Source of the DNA: Amphritea opalescens
GTDB taxonomy: Bacteria > Pseudomonadota > Gammaproteobacteria > Pseudomonadales > Balneatricaceae
DNA: 64,000 nt
Assembly (NCBI RefSeq): GCF_003957515.1
Contig: NZ_RQXW01000010.1
Location: 1-64,000 of the forward strand
Direction: 5' to 3'
The position numbers were made by a program, and so were the translations under genes. Positions 9,101 through 19,046 of this stretch are shown piece by piece. The notes beneath the pieces were generated by a model, which was not told the origin of the DNA, did no database searches, and worked only from the letters and a program-made list of their open reading frames with translations. Within the stretch, counting starts at the first letter, position 1, and each line of letters opens with the position of its first letter.

Positions 9101-10330
9101 ATGTTACACAGAATCTGGCTTGGCTTTTTTCTGCTGGCGTTTGCCGGTGGTTTATATCAGTGGCTAATCGGTGGCGATAGCGCCGTCTTTCAGCGAATGG
9201 TGCAATCCACCTTTGATATGTCCAAGCTGTCGGTTGAGCTATCACTGGGTCTGATCGGCACACTCGCCTTCTGGTTAGGGATTATGAAACTCGCTGAGGC
9301 AGCCGGCTTAATCACTAAGTTGGCCAACGGCCTCAGCCCACTGTTTACACGGCTGATGCCGGAAGTCCCCAAAGGTGATCCGGCTATCGGCTCGATGACC
9401 ATGAATCTGTCGGCCAATATGCTCGGGCTGGATAACGCCGCCACCCCCCTCGGGTTGAAAGCGATGCAGGATCTACAACGGCTGAATCCCGATAAAAGCC
9501 GGGCCACCGATGCTCAGATTCTGTTTCTCGTACTCAACACCTCGTCGGTCACCCTCTTCCCCATCACCGTGTTTCTCTATCGGGCTCAACAGGGCGCGAG
9601 CGATCCAACGTCCGTCTTTATTCCCATTCTGATCGCCACCTGTTGCTCAACACTAGCGGGTTTACTCGCGGTGGCCTGGGTACAGAAAATCCGCCTATGG
9701 GAAAGGGTAACGCTCCTCTATCTGGGTGGTTTCTTTGCCCTGCTGCTCGCCTTTATTGGCTATTTCGCCACACTCACCGTGGCACAGTTACAACAACAAT
9801 CATCACTGATCGGCAATCTGATGATCTTCAGCGCGATTATCTGCTTTCTCACGGCAGCCCACCTTAAAGGGGTCAATATCTACGAAACCTTTGTCGAGGG
9901 AGCAAAAGAGGGGTTTTCAGTCGCCATCATGATTATTCCTTACTTACTGGCGATGCTGGTGGCTATTGGCGTGTTTCGTGCGAGCGGCGTGATGGACGGG
10001 GCTATCTGGCTATTACGAGAAGGTATCTCCCTTCTCGGATTAGATACCCGCTTTGTGGATGCGCTACCCACAGCGCTGATGAAGCCGCTGAGTGGTTCCG
10101 GCGCCCGAGCGATGATGCTCGATACCATCAACACCCACGGGGTCGATTCTTTTGCCGGCCGCTTAGCCGCGATTATTCAGGGGTCGACCGAAACCACTTT
10201 CTATGTGCTGGCCGTCTATTTCGGCTCGGTCGGCATTCGTCATACCCGCCATGCGCTAGCCTGCGGGTTAACCGCTGATTTAGTGGGCATTATCAGCGCC
10301 ATCCTGGTGGGTTATTGGTTCTTTGGCTAA
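9101..10330 (+). CDS. Nucleoside-recognition (GATE) domain membrane protein, SpmA-SpmB-like fusion
   Basis: A 409-aa polytopic membrane protein with roughly ten hydrophobic segments. It has two GATE/nucleoside-recognition halves: residues about 45-200, with the conserved NLSANMLGLDNAATP motif, and about 260-400, with PLSGSGARAMM and GSTETTFYV motifs. These correspond to SpmA and SpmB of Bacillus joined in one chain, as is common in proteobacteria. The transported substrate is unknown. A good GAGG ribosome site precedes the ATG. It stands alone between uvrD and a convergent thioesterase gene. Confidence 0.8.
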   Translation: MLHRIWLGFFLLAFAGGLYQWLIGGDSAVFQRMVQSTFDMSKLSVELSLGLIGTLAFWLGIMKLAEAAGLITKLANGLSPLFTRLMPEVPKGDPAIGSMTMNLSANMLGLDNAATPLGLKAMQDLQRLNPDKSRATDAQILFLVLNTSSVTLFPITVFLYRAQQGASDPTSVFIPILIATCCSTLAGLLAVAWVQKIRLWERVTLLYLGGFFALLLAFIGYFATLTVAQLQQQSSLIGNLMIFSAIICFLTAAHLKGVNIYETFVEGAKEGFSVAIMIIPYLLAMLVAIGVFRASGVMDGAIWLLREGISLLGLDTRFVDALPTALMKPLSGSGARAMMLDTINTHGVDSFAGRLAAIIQGSTETTFYVLAVYFGSVGIRHTRHALACGLTADLVGIISAILVGYWFFG

Positions 10331-10361
10331 CGGCCAAGGCAAAACCAACAGCGAATCGTCC

Positions 10362-10769
10362 TTATTCCTGTTCGTGCCCAAAATCCAGCGCACGGATATG
10401 GCCATGACCGTCGATAGCCACTTGGATACATTCGGTTTCAGAGACTTTACGTAAGTCTCGGCCATCGGGACAACATCCCCATATCTCTACTTTAATGCGT
10501 AACGAACTCGTCCCCTGCTCTTTAATGCGGGTATAAAAACTCAGGATAGTGCCCTCAAGCACAGGAGCCATAAAGCTCATGGCACCAATGGACACCGTGG
10601 CCACCCGCCCTTCAGCCGCTTCACCGGCACGAATTTCAGCTGCCAAAACCGCCTGTGACGCAACCCAGCCACCATACACATCACCAAACATATTGGCCGC
10701 TGCGCCGGATGCCGGGCAACGCAGGCTAAGCTCGCCTTCGGGTTTGAGCAGTGTTTTATCGGTTTTCAT
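10362..10769 (-). CDS. Acyl-CoA thioesterase, YciA-like hotdog protein
   Basis: A 135-aa single hotdog-fold protein hydrolysing acyl-CoA esters. The segment NMFGDVYGGW carries the conserved Asp of YciA-type enzymes, followed by VATVSIGAMSF and the EQGTSSL region. The ATG at 10769 was chosen because family similarity begins there; the frame is open to 10907, but that part would overlap the pst promoter region. It is divergent from pstS, with the Pho box between them about 120 bases upstream. Confidence 0.8.
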   Translation of the reverse strand: MKTDKTLLKPEGELSLRCPASGAAANMFGDVYGGWVASQAVLAAEIRAGEAAEGRVATVSIGAMSFMAPVLEGTILSFYTRIKEQGTSSLRIKVEIWGCCPDGRDLRKVSETECIQVAIDGHGHIRALDFGHEQE

Positions 10770-10885
10770 ATCGGGTTCCAAGATCGGGTTATTGTTTTCT
10801 GCCCGTATTTTACTATTAACTACCCGACTAAGGTCTAGCAAAAATACGGTGATTATTATTCCACGCCCATAAAAAATGTTTCCCA

Positions 10886-10919
10886 CTGTCACATCACTGT
10901 CACACAAGCCGCTTATATT
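10886..10919 (+). promoter_or_regulatory. Pho box and -10 of pstS
   Basis: CTGTCAC ATCA CTGTCAC at 10886-10903 is a perfect pair of 7-bp PhoB half-sites at 11-bp spacing. A -10-like TATATT at 10914-10919 follows after ten bases, the spacing expected when PhoB replaces the -35 element. Confidence 0.88.
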
Positions 10920-10984
10920 TCCATCATCGAATTAACACTGAACGTTTTAAAAACGAATTCAAACCCGACTCTCTGGAGCTTGTA

Positions 10985-11956
10985 ATGAAACCAATGAAGA
11001 AAATCTTTGCTGCCGTTGCCCTAGCAACAACCTGTATGACTGCATCTGCATCTGATCTGCTAGATCCAAACCTGCCAACTTACACTAAAGCTTCTGGCGT
11101 TTCCGGCAACCTGTCTTCTGTTGGTTCAGATACACTGGCTAACCTGATGACCATGTGGGCTGAAGAGTTCAAGCGTAACTACCCGAACGTTAACGTTCAG
11201 ATTCAAGCAGCGGGTTCATCTACTGCGCCACCAGCATTGACTGAAGGCACCTCTAACATTGGGCCAATGTCCCGTAAGATGAAAGACAAAGAACTCGGCG
11301 CATTCGAAAAGAAATTTGGCTACAAGCCAACACCGGTTGCCGTTGCGATTGATGCGCTGGCGGTTTTCGTCAACAAAGATAATGCAATCGAAGGTCTAAC
11401 GATTCCTCAGGTTGATGCCATCTTCTCTTCTACTCGTAAGTGTGGACTACCTGAAGAAGTGAGCAAGTGGGGTGATGTCGGCGCTACCGGTTCTATCGCG
11501 ACTCAGGGCTTCCAGATCTTTGGTCGTAACTCAGTATCCGGCACTTACGGTTACTTCAAGAAGAAAGCACTATGTAAAGGTGATTACCGCGACAATGTTA
11601 ACGAACAGCCGGGTTCTGCCTCTGTTGTACAGTCGGTTTCTACTTCACTGAACGGTATCGGTTACTCAGGTATCGGTTACAAAACCTCTTCTGTTCGTGC
11701 ACTGCCACTGACTAAGAAAGCGGGTACACCTTTCGTTGAAGCTTCACCAGAAAACGCACTGAACGGTTCTTACCCACTGGCTCGTGCACTGTATGTATAC
11801 GTCAACAAGAAGCCTGGTCAGGACCTAGCACCACTGGAGCGTGAGTTCCTGAAAATGGTCATGGCTAAAGTCGGCCAAGAAGTGGTTGTGAAGGATGGTT
11901 ACATCCCTCTGCCAGCGGCTCTGGTTGAAAAACAGATGAAAGAACTCGGCCTATAA
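10985..11956 (+). CDS. pstS: Phosphate ABC transporter substrate-binding protein PstS
   Basis: Periplasmic phosphate-binding protein of the high-affinity Pst system. The 323-aa precursor starts with a Sec signal (about 1-22, ending ASA), then the [10 protein letters not shown] segment and [21 protein letters not shown] and [12 protein letters not shown] regions that line the phosphate site in this family. GGAG precedes the ATG. Codon choice is more biased than in neighbouring genes, consistent with high expression. A hairpin terminator separates it from pstC, which has its own Pho box, so pstS can be made in excess. Confidence 0.95.
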   Translation: MKPMKKIFAAVALATTCMTASASDLLDPNLPTYTKASGVSGNLSSVGSDTLANLMTMWAEEFKRNYPNVNVQIQAAGSSTAPPALTEGTSNIGPMSRKMKDKELGAFEKKFGYKPTPVAVAIDALAVFVNKDNAIEGLTIPQVDAIFSSTRKCGLPEEVSKWGDVGATGSIATQGFQIFGRNSVSGTYGYFKKKALCKGDYRDNVNEQPGSASVVQSVSTSLNGIGYSGIGYKTSSVRALPLTKKAGTPFVEASPENALNGSYPLARALYVYVNKKPGQDLAPLEREFLKMVMAKVGQEVVVKDGYIPLPAALVEKQMKELGL

Positions 11957-12001
11957 TACAGCCTCTCGTTTCGAGCCTGACAACAGGCTCGCTGACCAGA
12001 T

Positions 12002-12030
12002 AAAAAGGAGTCCTTTGGGGCTCCTTTTTT
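12002..12030 (+). terminator. Terminator after pstS
   Basis: AAAAAGGAG (12002-12010) pairs with CTCCTTTTT (12021-12029) around a 10-nt loop and ends in a T run. It probably limits readthrough from pstS into pstCAB. Confidence 0.75.
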
Positions 12031-12054
12031 ATGTCTGAAGGTTTTATTACGGCT

Positions 12055-12087
12055 TTGTAACATTTCTGTCATCAATTGCGTTTATCT
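12055..12087 (+). promoter_or_regulatory. Pho box of pstCAB-phoU
   Basis: TTGTAAC ATTT CTGTCAT at 12055-12072 gives two PhoB half-sites spaced 11 bp. A weak -10, TTATCT, lies at 12082-12087, about ten bases downstream. Translation of pstC starts at 12123. Confidence 0.78.
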
Positions 12088-12122
12088 TGGCGCCATAACT
12101 TTTATCATTGTAGAAATTTGTC

Positions 12123-14399
12123 ATGAGTATAGAGAACAGCTCCGTTATTCCTGATCTGGATTTTAATACCCCGGCGCAGCGCCGTGGGCGTAAGCTCCGG
12201 GCACTCAAAGACAAGGTGGCCCGTGTTGGCATCGGTCTCGGTGGCGTCAGCGTCATCATCGCGATCCTATTGATCTTTTTCTATCTGCTCTATGAAGTGA
12301 TACCGATGTTTCGTTCGGCTGAAGTTCAGCCTTGGGAGCAGAATGGTCAAATTGTCGAACCTTATGCCGTTCCCGGTGCCGGCAAAACACTTTATATGGC
12401 GATGGAAGAGCAAGCTGAGATCGGCATTCGGGTTACCGACCAGGGCAACATTATCTTTTTTAGTACGACCTCTGGTGAGGTGATTAAAAGCATTCAAGCC
12501 TCACTACCCGTCGGTGCCACCATTACCAGCTTCGCCATGGTATCCGAAAACAGCCGTATGTTTGCTCTCGGACTCAGTAACGGCCAAGCCCTTGTGTTCA
12601 AACACACCTATAAGTCGACCTATCCAGATGGTAAGCGGGTTATTCTGCCGAATATCGCCTACCCTTTGGGTGAAGCGCCCATCGATGTCGCATCAACGGC
12701 CCTAGAACAGCTAACGATCAGCGGTAGCGAAGGCAGCTATGCGTTGATCGGCGGTAATCAGGAAAATCTACAAGCGATCTTTATCTCACAAACCGAGAAT
12801 ATGTTTACCGGTGACGTAGAACTCGAAGAGTCGACTACTCACCTGCCCGACCTCGGCATAAAGATTAAGAAGATGCTGCTCATGCCCGATCTGGCTTGGT
12901 TATTTGTGGCGGGCGAAAGTGGCAAAATGGCCGTGGTTAACCTGCGCAACCAAGACGCTCCTATCATTACTCAGGTATTACAGGCCTCTTCAAGCAAGAT
13001 CACCACCTTTGACCTACTCCTCGGCGGCAACGCGGTTCTGTTAGGTAACGCCGAGGGTGAAGTCTCGGAGTGGTTCTTAGTGCGTGATGATCAAGGCGAG
13101 TGGCAGATGACTAAAATCCGCTCATTCGATACGGGTCAAACCGCCATCTCGGATTTAGCCATTGAGCACCGCCGTAAAGGCTTCGCCACCATTGATGCCG
13201 CCGGTGAACTACGCCTCTATAACACCACCGCCAACGTTAATGTCTTAGCCGAAAAGGTCGCACAAGCGAACGCATCGATGATCACCCTGGCGCCTCGCGC
13301 TAACGCGGCCCTGATCGAAGAGGCTGGCAAATTAACGCTGCTGCATATTGATAACGAACACCCTGAAGTTTCTTGGAGCTCGCTCTGGGGTAAGGTGTGG
13401 TATGAAGGTTATGAAGAGCCAAAATATGTTTGGCAGTCTTCGGCGGCCAACAACGACTTCGAACCGAAGTTCAGTCTCATGCCGCTCGCCTTTGGTACGC
13501 TAAAAGCAGCCTTCTATGCGATGATACTCGCCACGCCGCTGGCGATCTGTGGTGCAATCTATACCGCTTACTTCATGGTGCCGACACTGCGCCGTAAGGT
13601 GAAACCTTTTATCGAATTGATGGAAGCCCTCCCCACCGTTATTCTGGGTTTTCTCGCCGGTCTTTGGCTCGCCCCCTTTATGGAGGAAAATTTACCCGGC
13701 ATCTTTGTCACCTTGCTGATGATACCTGTCGCGATACTCGCGTTCGCCTACGCTTGGGCGCAGATGCCGAAAAAGGTTCGCTGGCTGGTACCCGACGGCT
13801 GGGACGCGCTGTTATTGATTCCCGTCATCATGCTAGCGACCTGGTTCAGTATCTCCATTAGCCCCTCGATGGAGCTCGCGCTCTTTGACGGCAATATGCG
13901 TCACTGGCTCACCAATGATCTCGGTATCGCCTATGATCAGCGCAACGCGATGGTGATCGGTATTGCCATGGGCTTTGCCATCATTCCGACCATCTTCTCC
14001 ATCACCGAAGATGCCATCTTTGCGGTGCCCAAGCATCTAAGCTATGGCTCACTGGCACTGGGAGCGACTCCGTGGCAAACCCTAACACGGGTTGTGATAC
14101 CCACCGCCAGCCCCGGTATTTTTTCGGCGGTGATGATCGGTATGGGTCGCGCGGTTGGTGAAACCATGATCGTCCTCATGGCGACCGGTAATACACCAAT
14201 AATGGACGCCAATATATTCGAAGGGATGCGTACGCTAGCGGCGAATATCGCCGTCGAGATGCCGGAATCTGAAGTCGGCAGTACTCACTACCGTATTCTG
14301 TTCCTAGCCGCCTTTGTACTCTTTATGTTCACCTTTGCCGTCAACACCGTGGCCGAAGTGATACGTCAGCGGCTACGTAATAAATATGGCTCCCTGTAA
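12123..14399 (+). CDS. pstC: Phosphate ABC transporter permease PstC, long form
   Basis: Inner-membrane permease of the Pst system, 758 aa, about twice the length of E. coli PstC. One transmembrane segment (about 37-60) is followed by a large hydrophilic domain (about 65-445) with repeated WD/propeller-like beta strands, then the usual MetI-type permease domain (about 450-750). The ABC-docking EAA loop is in the LSYGSLALGATPW region. A comparable long PstC is found in Pseudomonas. The operon continues pstA-pstB-phoU with short gaps. The role of the inserted domain is unknown. Confidence 0.92.
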   Translation: MSIENSSVIPDLDFNTPAQRRGRKLRALKDKVARVGIGLGGVSVIIAILLIFFYLLYEVIPMFRSAEVQPWEQNGQIVEPYAVPGAGKTLYMAMEEQAEIGIRVTDQGNIIFFSTTSGEVIKSIQASLPVGATITSFAMVSENSRMFALGLSNGQALVFKHTYKSTYPDGKRVILPNIAYPLGEAPIDVASTALEQLTISGSEGSYALIGGNQENLQAIFISQTENMFTGDVELEESTTHLPDLGIKIKKMLLMPDLAWLFVAGESGKMAVVNLRNQDAPIITQVLQASSSKITTFDLLLGGNAVLLGNAEGEVSEWFLVRDDQGEWQMTKIRSFDTGQTAISDLAIEHRRKGFATIDAAGELRLYNTTANVNVLAEKVAQANASMITLAPRANAALIEEAGKLTLLHIDNEHPEVSWSSLWGKVWYEGYEEPKYVWQSSAANNDFEPKFSLMPLAFGTLKAAFYAMILATPLAICGAIYTAYFMVPTLRRKVKPFIELMEALPTVILGFLAGLWLAPFMEENLPGIFVTLLMIPVAILAFAYAWAQMPKKVRWLVPDGWDALLLIPVIMLATWFSISISPSMELALFDGNMRHWLTNDLGIAYDQRNAMVIGIAMGFAIIPTIFSITEDAIFAVPKHLSYGSLALGATPWQTLTRVVIPTASPGIFSAVMIGMGRAVGETMIVLMATGNTPIMDANIFEGMRTLAANIAVEMPESEVGSTHYRILFLAAFVLFMFTFAVNTVAEVIRQRLRNKYGSL

Positions 14400-14425
14400 T
14401 CTGGGCTGTTGAGGAAATAACAGAT

Positions 14426-16114
14426 ATGAACATCTCAGTAAAAGAATGGTATAAATCAGGTTCACCTTGGGTATGGCTGAATGCCGGCGCGGTGGCGATC
14501 AGCCTTATTATGGTGATCGGCCTGCTGGGTCTCATTGCCGTGCGTGGCCTGAGTCACTTCTGGCCAGCCGATATTGTCCAAGGCACCTATACCGTCGATG
14601 GACAGTCAAAAACAATCGCCGGTGAGATCGTCGAAACCAATGAAGTGCTCACTAAGCAGTTGATTGAAGCGGGCATCAAAATTCCAGATGACACCGAGTT
14701 TTCCACCCGTCATCTGCTTAAGGTCGGTAACCGTGATGTGTACGGTTCTGACTTTAGCTGGGCGCTGGAACAGTTTTTCACCGACCAATCACGGCCCACC
14801 ATGCTCTTTACCGCCGAACGACGAGAGTGGGGCAACCTCTATGGCTACCTGCGCTCTCTCAAAGAAGACGGAAAAGAGATCGGCCATGTCGAGAGTAACG
14901 ATGAGTCCGCTGAATATCTGGCCCTATGGGCTGAGTTAGATAAGCGTGTCGAACGGGCTTTAGATATTCGGGAAGATATTTTAGAGATTGAGAAGCATGA
15001 AATCGGTGCTATCAATTACGAGCTGGAGCGTCTACGTTTAAAAGAGCGTGGCTTACAACTCGATAACGTCACGGATCAAGCACCTTATGTAGCGATCAAC
15101 CAGCGCCGTAAAGAGCTCGATCAAGCTTACGAAGGAATGCAGCAACGTTTGCTCGACCTCTATACCCAGATTAACCGTGACTCTCTCACCGCAGAAGTCG
15201 CTGGTGGTAAAGTGGTTGATCTACAGATAGCAAAAATCGTGCGTATTTTCCGCCCTAACGCAATGAATACTGGGCAAAAGATGCTTCATTATGCGGCTAA
15301 GCTCTGGGAGTTTGTCAGCGATGAGCCTCGGGAAGCCAATACCGAAGGCGGCATCTTCCCCGCTATCTTTGGTACCGTGATGATGGTGCTACTGATGTCT
15401 TTGCTAGTGACGCCTTTCGGTGTGGTTGCCGCGGTTTATCTACGTGAATATGCCAAACAGGGGTTTGTCACTCGGCTAATCCGCATTGCGGTCAACAACT
15501 TAGCCGGTGTGCCCTCGATTGTTTACGGTGTATTCGGCTTAGGTTTCTTTGTTTACTTCTTGGGCGGCAATATTGATGACCTCTTTTTCGCCGCGGCCAA
15601 GCCTGCGCCAACCTTTGGTACCCCAGGATTGATGTGGGCCTCCCTCACCCTTGCCCTGCTAACGGTGCCCGTGGTGATTGTGGCAACGGAAGAGGGCCTG
15701 AGCCGGATTCCTCGCGCACTGCGCGAAGGTAGCCTAGCACTCGGCGCCACCAAGTTTGAAACACTGATGAAGGTGGTGCTGCCCATGGCAAGCCCCGCAA
15801 TGATGACCGGTGTTATCCTCGCGATTGCCCGCGCCGCCGGTGAAGTAGCACCACTGATGTTAGTCGGAGTGGTGAAGCTAGCACCAAGCTTACCGCTAGA
15901 TGGTAACTATCCGTTCATCCATCTGGATCAAAAATTTATGCACCTGGGCTTCCACATCTATGATGTGGGCTTCCAGAGCCCCAACGTTGAAGCAGCACGG
16001 CCGCTCGTTTATGCCACCGCTCTGCTGCTGGTTTTGGTTATCGCACTGCTGAACATGTCAGCCATTGCGATCCGTAACCATTTACGCGAAAAATACAAAG
16101 CGCTTGAGATGTAA
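14426..16114 (+). CDS. pstA: Phosphate ABC transporter permease PstA, long form
   Basis: Second permease subunit, 562 aa. A transmembrane helix (about 16-38) precedes a hydrophilic domain of about 260 residues with coiled-coil character in the middle (heptad-like stretch around 175-245), then the permease domain from about 310 with the docking motif REGSLALGATKFE. E. coli PstA is about 300 aa, so both permease subunits here carry matched N-terminal insertions. It lies 26 bases after pstC. Confidence 0.92.
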   Translation: MNISVKEWYKSGSPWVWLNAGAVAISLIMVIGLLGLIAVRGLSHFWPADIVQGTYTVDGQSKTIAGEIVETNEVLTKQLIEAGIKIPDDTEFSTRHLLKVGNRDVYGSDFSWALEQFFTDQSRPTMLFTAERREWGNLYGYLRSLKEDGKEIGHVESNDESAEYLALWAELDKRVERALDIREDILEIEKHEIGAINYELERLRLKERGLQLDNVTDQAPYVAINQRRKELDQAYEGMQQRLLDLYTQINRDSLTAEVAGGKVVDLQIAKIVRIFRPNAMNTGQKMLHYAAKLWEFVSDEPREANTEGGIFPAIFGTVMMVLLMSLLVTPFGVVAAVYLREYAKQGFVTRLIRIAVNNLAGVPSIVYGVFGLGFFVYFLGGNIDDLFFAAAKPAPTFGTPGLMWASLTLALLTVPVVIVATEEGLSRIPRALREGSLALGATKFETLMKVVLPMASPAMMTGVILAIARAAGEVAPLMLVGVVKLAPSLPLDGNYPFIHLDQKFMHLGFHIYDVGFQSPNVEAARPLVYATALLLVLVIALLNMSAIAIRNHLREKYKALEM

Positions 16115-16135
16115 GCCGCACACTAGATAGGTTTA

Positions 16136-16972
16136 ATGATGACTATGGAAGCTAAGACCCATTCAATCGATATTTCTGCTCTGCAGCGCCAGAATCAGAG
16201 TCTGCGTCTTGAAGATGAGACCATTGCCCTGACCGTGCGTGATCTTGAGCTATTTTATGGCGACAAACGTGCCCTGCATGGCGTCACCATGGATATCCCT
16301 AAAAACCGGGTAACCGCCTTTATCGGCCCGTCCGGTTGCGGTAAATCCACCCTATTACGCTGCTTTAACCGGATGAACGATCTGGTCGATAGCTGCCGTA
16401 TTCAGGGCCAGATGAGCCTATATGGACAGGATATCTATGAACGCGGCGTCGATGTGGCGGATCTACGCCGTCGTGTTGGCATGGTGTTTCAGAAACCCAA
16501 CCCCTTCCCGAAAAGCATCTATGAAAATGTTGCCTACGGCCTGCGGATTCAGGGTATTAACAAAAAACGGGTTATCGACGAAACCGTTGAGTGGGCGTTG
16601 AAATCCGCCGCCCTCTGGGACGAAGTGAAAGACCGCCTACACGAGAGCGCGCTGGGCATGTCCGGTGGTCAGCAGCAACGTTTGGTAATCGCCCGCACCA
16701 TCGCGGTGAAGCCTGAAGTGTTGTTGCTAGATGAGCCGGCATCGGCACTCGATCCGATCTCAACACTGAAGATCGAAGAGCTGATCAACGAATTAAAGAA
16801 AGACTTTACCATCGTGATCGTCACCCACAACATGCAACAAGCGGCGCGGGTCTCTGATTACACCGCCTTTATGTATATGGGCGATCTGATCGAATTTGGG
16901 GTAACAGACCGTCTGTTTACCAATCCAGAAAAGAAACAAACCGAAGACTATATTACCGGTCGTTACGGTTAA
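16136..16972 (+). CDS. pstB: Phosphate ABC transporter ATPase PstB
   Basis: ATP-binding subunit energising phosphate import. Walker A GPSGCGKS at residues 64-71, signature motif MSGGQQQR and Walker [12 protein letters not shown] are intact. Length is 278 aa, slightly longer than usual because of an N-terminal tail. ATGs at 16136, 16139 and 16145 are all possible starts; AGG at 16129-16131 suits 16139 best. Confidence 0.95.
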   Translation: MMTMEAKTHSIDISALQRQNQSLRLEDETIALTVRDLELFYGDKRALHGVTMDIPKNRVTAFIGPSGCGKSTLLRCFNRMNDLVDSCRIQGQMSLYGQDIYERGVDVADLRRRVGMVFQKPNPFPKSIYENVAYGLRIQGINKKRVIDETVEWALKSAALWDEVKDRLHESALGMSGGQQQRLVIARTIAVKPEVLLLDEPASALDPISTLKIEELINELKKDFTIVIVTHNMQQAARVSDYTAFMYMGDLIEFGVTDRLFTNPEKKQTEDYITGRYG

Positions 16973-16988
16973 TTAGGGGAGAATTATA

Positions 16989-17723
16989 GTGAGTTACGAA
17001 CAGGACCGTCATAGCAATCACATCTCCCAGAGCTTCAATGAAGAGCTGGAGCAGATCCGCACAGAGTTGCTAACCATGGGAGGCCTCGTTGAGCGTCAGC
17101 TGAGTGAGGCCGTCGAGGCATTGGTTACCGGTGATACCGACCAAGCCGAACAAGCCCGCAAGAGCGATAAGGCCATCAATGATATGGAGATGATGATCGA
17201 TGAACAGTGCACCCTGATCATCGCCCGTCGCCAACCGGCAGCCGCCGATTTACGTTTGATTATCTCCGTCAGCAAAGCGGTTAGCGATCTCGAGCGCATC
17301 GGCGATGAAACCAGCCGTATCTGTCGCTATGCGATCGAATTGGCGGACGATGGTAAAAATGTCCGTGGTTTCCAAGAAGTCCGCCATATCGGCAACCTTG
17401 TCCGCGATATGCTGCAAAACTGCTTAACGGCATTTGCCCGCAGCGATGCAGAGATGGCCTATAAGGTGGCTAAGCAGGATAAAGAGGTCGATTCAGAGTA
17501 TCGCACCGCCATGCGTTCACTGATGACCTACATGATGGAAGATCCACGCTATATCACCAGTATTATGAATGTCATCTGGATATTACGTAGTATTGAGCGG
17601 ATTGGTGATCATGCCCGCAACATGGCTGAACATCTCATCTATCTTGTCAGTGGCACCGATGTGCGCCATAGCAGCTTGAAAGAGATTAAACGGACCGTAC
17701 GGGAAGTCGAACATAAGAAGTAA
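16989..17723 (+). CDS. phoU: Phosphate signalling complex protein PhoU
   Basis: Negative regulator linking Pst transport to PhoR signalling. The 244-aa all-helical protein has two PhoU repeats with the conserved DxxI(D/E) metal-binding segments around 70-85 and 185-200 (IERIGDHARNMAEH). The start is GTG at 16989 with AGGGGAG upstream. It is last in the pstCAB-phoU operon and is followed by a terminator. Confidence 0.94.
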   Translation: MSYEQDRHSNHISQSFNEELEQIRTELLTMGGLVERQLSEAVEALVTGDTDQAEQARKSDKAINDMEMMIDEQCTLIIARRQPAAADLRLIISVSKAVSDLERIGDETSRICRYAIELADDGKNVRGFQEVRHIGNLVRDMLQNCLTAFARSDAEMAYKVAKQDKEVDSEYRTAMRSLMTYMMEDPRYITSIMNVIWILRSIERIGDHARNMAEHLIYLVSGTDVRHSSLKEIKRTVREVEHKK

Positions 17724-17741
17724 GCGGTTTGCAGATAAATC

Positions 17742-17772
17742 AAAGGCAGCCATCGCGCTGCCTTTTCTCTTT
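17742..17772 (+). terminator. Terminator of the pst-phoU operon
   Basis: AAAGGCAGC (17742-17750) and GCTGCCTTT (17757-17765) form a 9-bp stem with a 6-nt loop, followed by TCTCTTTT. Confidence 0.8.
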
Positions 17773-17807
17773 TATTCTCTCTTTTACAGGTCTTAAGCTA
17801 AGTCGGC

Positions 17808-18098
17808 TTACCCCTCAAAGGCACAGATGCGCAAACTGATCTTGCCACCACCCGCCGGTTCGGCCGTGAGTAACAGATCATGCGCATGAAACTGACCGGT
17901 ATTTTTTAACTCGGGCATGACCTCCGATGGTAAAGCACCGCCACTCCATCCCGGCACCAACTGTTTCATCAAGTGTAAAAATATGCCATCAAGATCCCAC
18001 AGATCACCTTGCATATCACAAACGGCTTCACCGACTTTTCGCGCTTGATGACGCTTATTCCCCGAACGCTGGGGGCCCCTCTTTAGATCCACTGACAC
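17808..18098 (-). CDS. Hypothetical protein, 96 aa
   Basis: Small soluble protein with a basic N-terminus (about 1-22) and no recognised domain, signal peptide or membrane segment. The start would be GTG at 18098 with GAAGG four bases upstream, or GTG two codons further. Composition looks protein-like, and it faces the phoU operon terminator. I do not recognise the family; it may be lineage specific. Confidence 0.45.
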   Translation of the reverse strand: MSVDLKRGPQRSGNKRHQARKVGEAVCDMQGDLWDLDGIFLHLMKQLVPGWSGGALPSEVMPELKNTGQFHAHDLLLTAEPAGGGKISLRICAFEG

Positions 18099-18214
18099 GC
18101 CTTCATCCTACCTTTATTATCTCTCGTTCGGCGTACATCTTATCTCGCTGAGCATTATTATTTTGTCATCTATTTATCTGCTGTTCAGACTCAGATGCTG
18201 CTCATAAATTCTAA

Positions 18215-18278
18215 CGTAATCCCCCTCTATCGGGTACTCGAGATAGTGAGATTGGCCAACCTATATGGGGGATTTACG
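18215..18278. repeat. Imperfect inverted repeat in the 18.1-18.4 kb gap
   Basis: CGTAATCCCCC at 18215-18225 is repeated inverted as GGGGGATTTACG at 18267-18278, with one extra base in an arm. There is no T run after it. The rest of the 283-base gap (18099-18381) shows nothing recognisable. Confidence 0.35.
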
Positions 18279-18381
18279 CCTGTTTTGATGGTTTTTTACA
18301 CAGAGATGAAATAAGCAACGTGCCACAAACAGGGCCGTATTCAGATCCAACCATTGCAGCACGAATATAACCCTAATAACG

Positions 18382-18957
18382 TTAACAATAATCGGCAAAG
18401 GGAGGAAAACGTTCAATCAGCGCCTCGCGGCCTAACGCTCTTAGCCGTTGAATATTTCGCTCGGGAATCTGTTCAGGATGGGAATAGTGCGCCAATGCCC
18501 GACTCATCTCCGCCTCGCGGATAATATGAAAGGTTGGCCAGGGCGCCCGATTGCTCCAATGGCTAAGATCATCTTCCGCCACCCCCGCAAAGAGATAGCC
18601 AGGATGAAAGCTAGCCAGCTGCAGTACACCTTCTAAACCGGCCTGTTGCAGCAGGTTTTCAAACAACTGCAGTTGATCGAGGTAATCATAAAAATCTTCC
18701 AGCCCCGTCGGCACAATGAACAAGGTGGTTGATAGGCTTTGCTCATCGGCCTGCACCAATCGCTCGACCTCAGCGAGAAAAGCCTCCACCAGCGCCTCTC
18801 CAGCAGAGGCTTGGGTCACCGCATAACGCAGCGACTCATCCTTCACCACGGGAGCCGCAAAGGGACAAAGATTCAAACCGACAACCATGCTTTCAACCCA
18901 TTGACGGGTCAGCTCTTCTACCTGTTCCACTGAATAATCTTGCTGCGTTTTAACCAT
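18382..18957 (-). CDS. DUF1415 family protein
   Basis: A 191-aa cytosolic protein matching the DUF1415 pattern: VVGLNLCPFA near the N-terminus, FIVPTGLEDFYDYLD in the middle, and ASFHPGYLFAG followed by NRAPWPTFHIIRE. The biochemical role is not known. The ATG at 18957 is preferred over a TTG at 18990 because family similarity starts after it. It is divergent from ubiC. Confidence 0.8.
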   Translation of the reverse strand: MVKTQQDYSVEQVEELTRQWVESMVVGLNLCPFAAPVVKDESLRYAVTQASAGEALVEAFLAEVERLVQADEQSLSTTLFIVPTGLEDFYDYLDQLQLFENLLQQAGLEGVLQLASFHPGYLFAGVAEDDLSHWSNRAPWPTFHIIREAEMSRALAHYSHPEQIPERNIQRLRALGREALIERFPPFADYC

Positions 18958-19046
18958 ACGTTTCACTTCATCCCGAGCGATGCAAACCAATACTTTTACC
19001 GACGGTTAGGGTACTATACGGCCACTTTTTTTGCTGAGAAATTATT

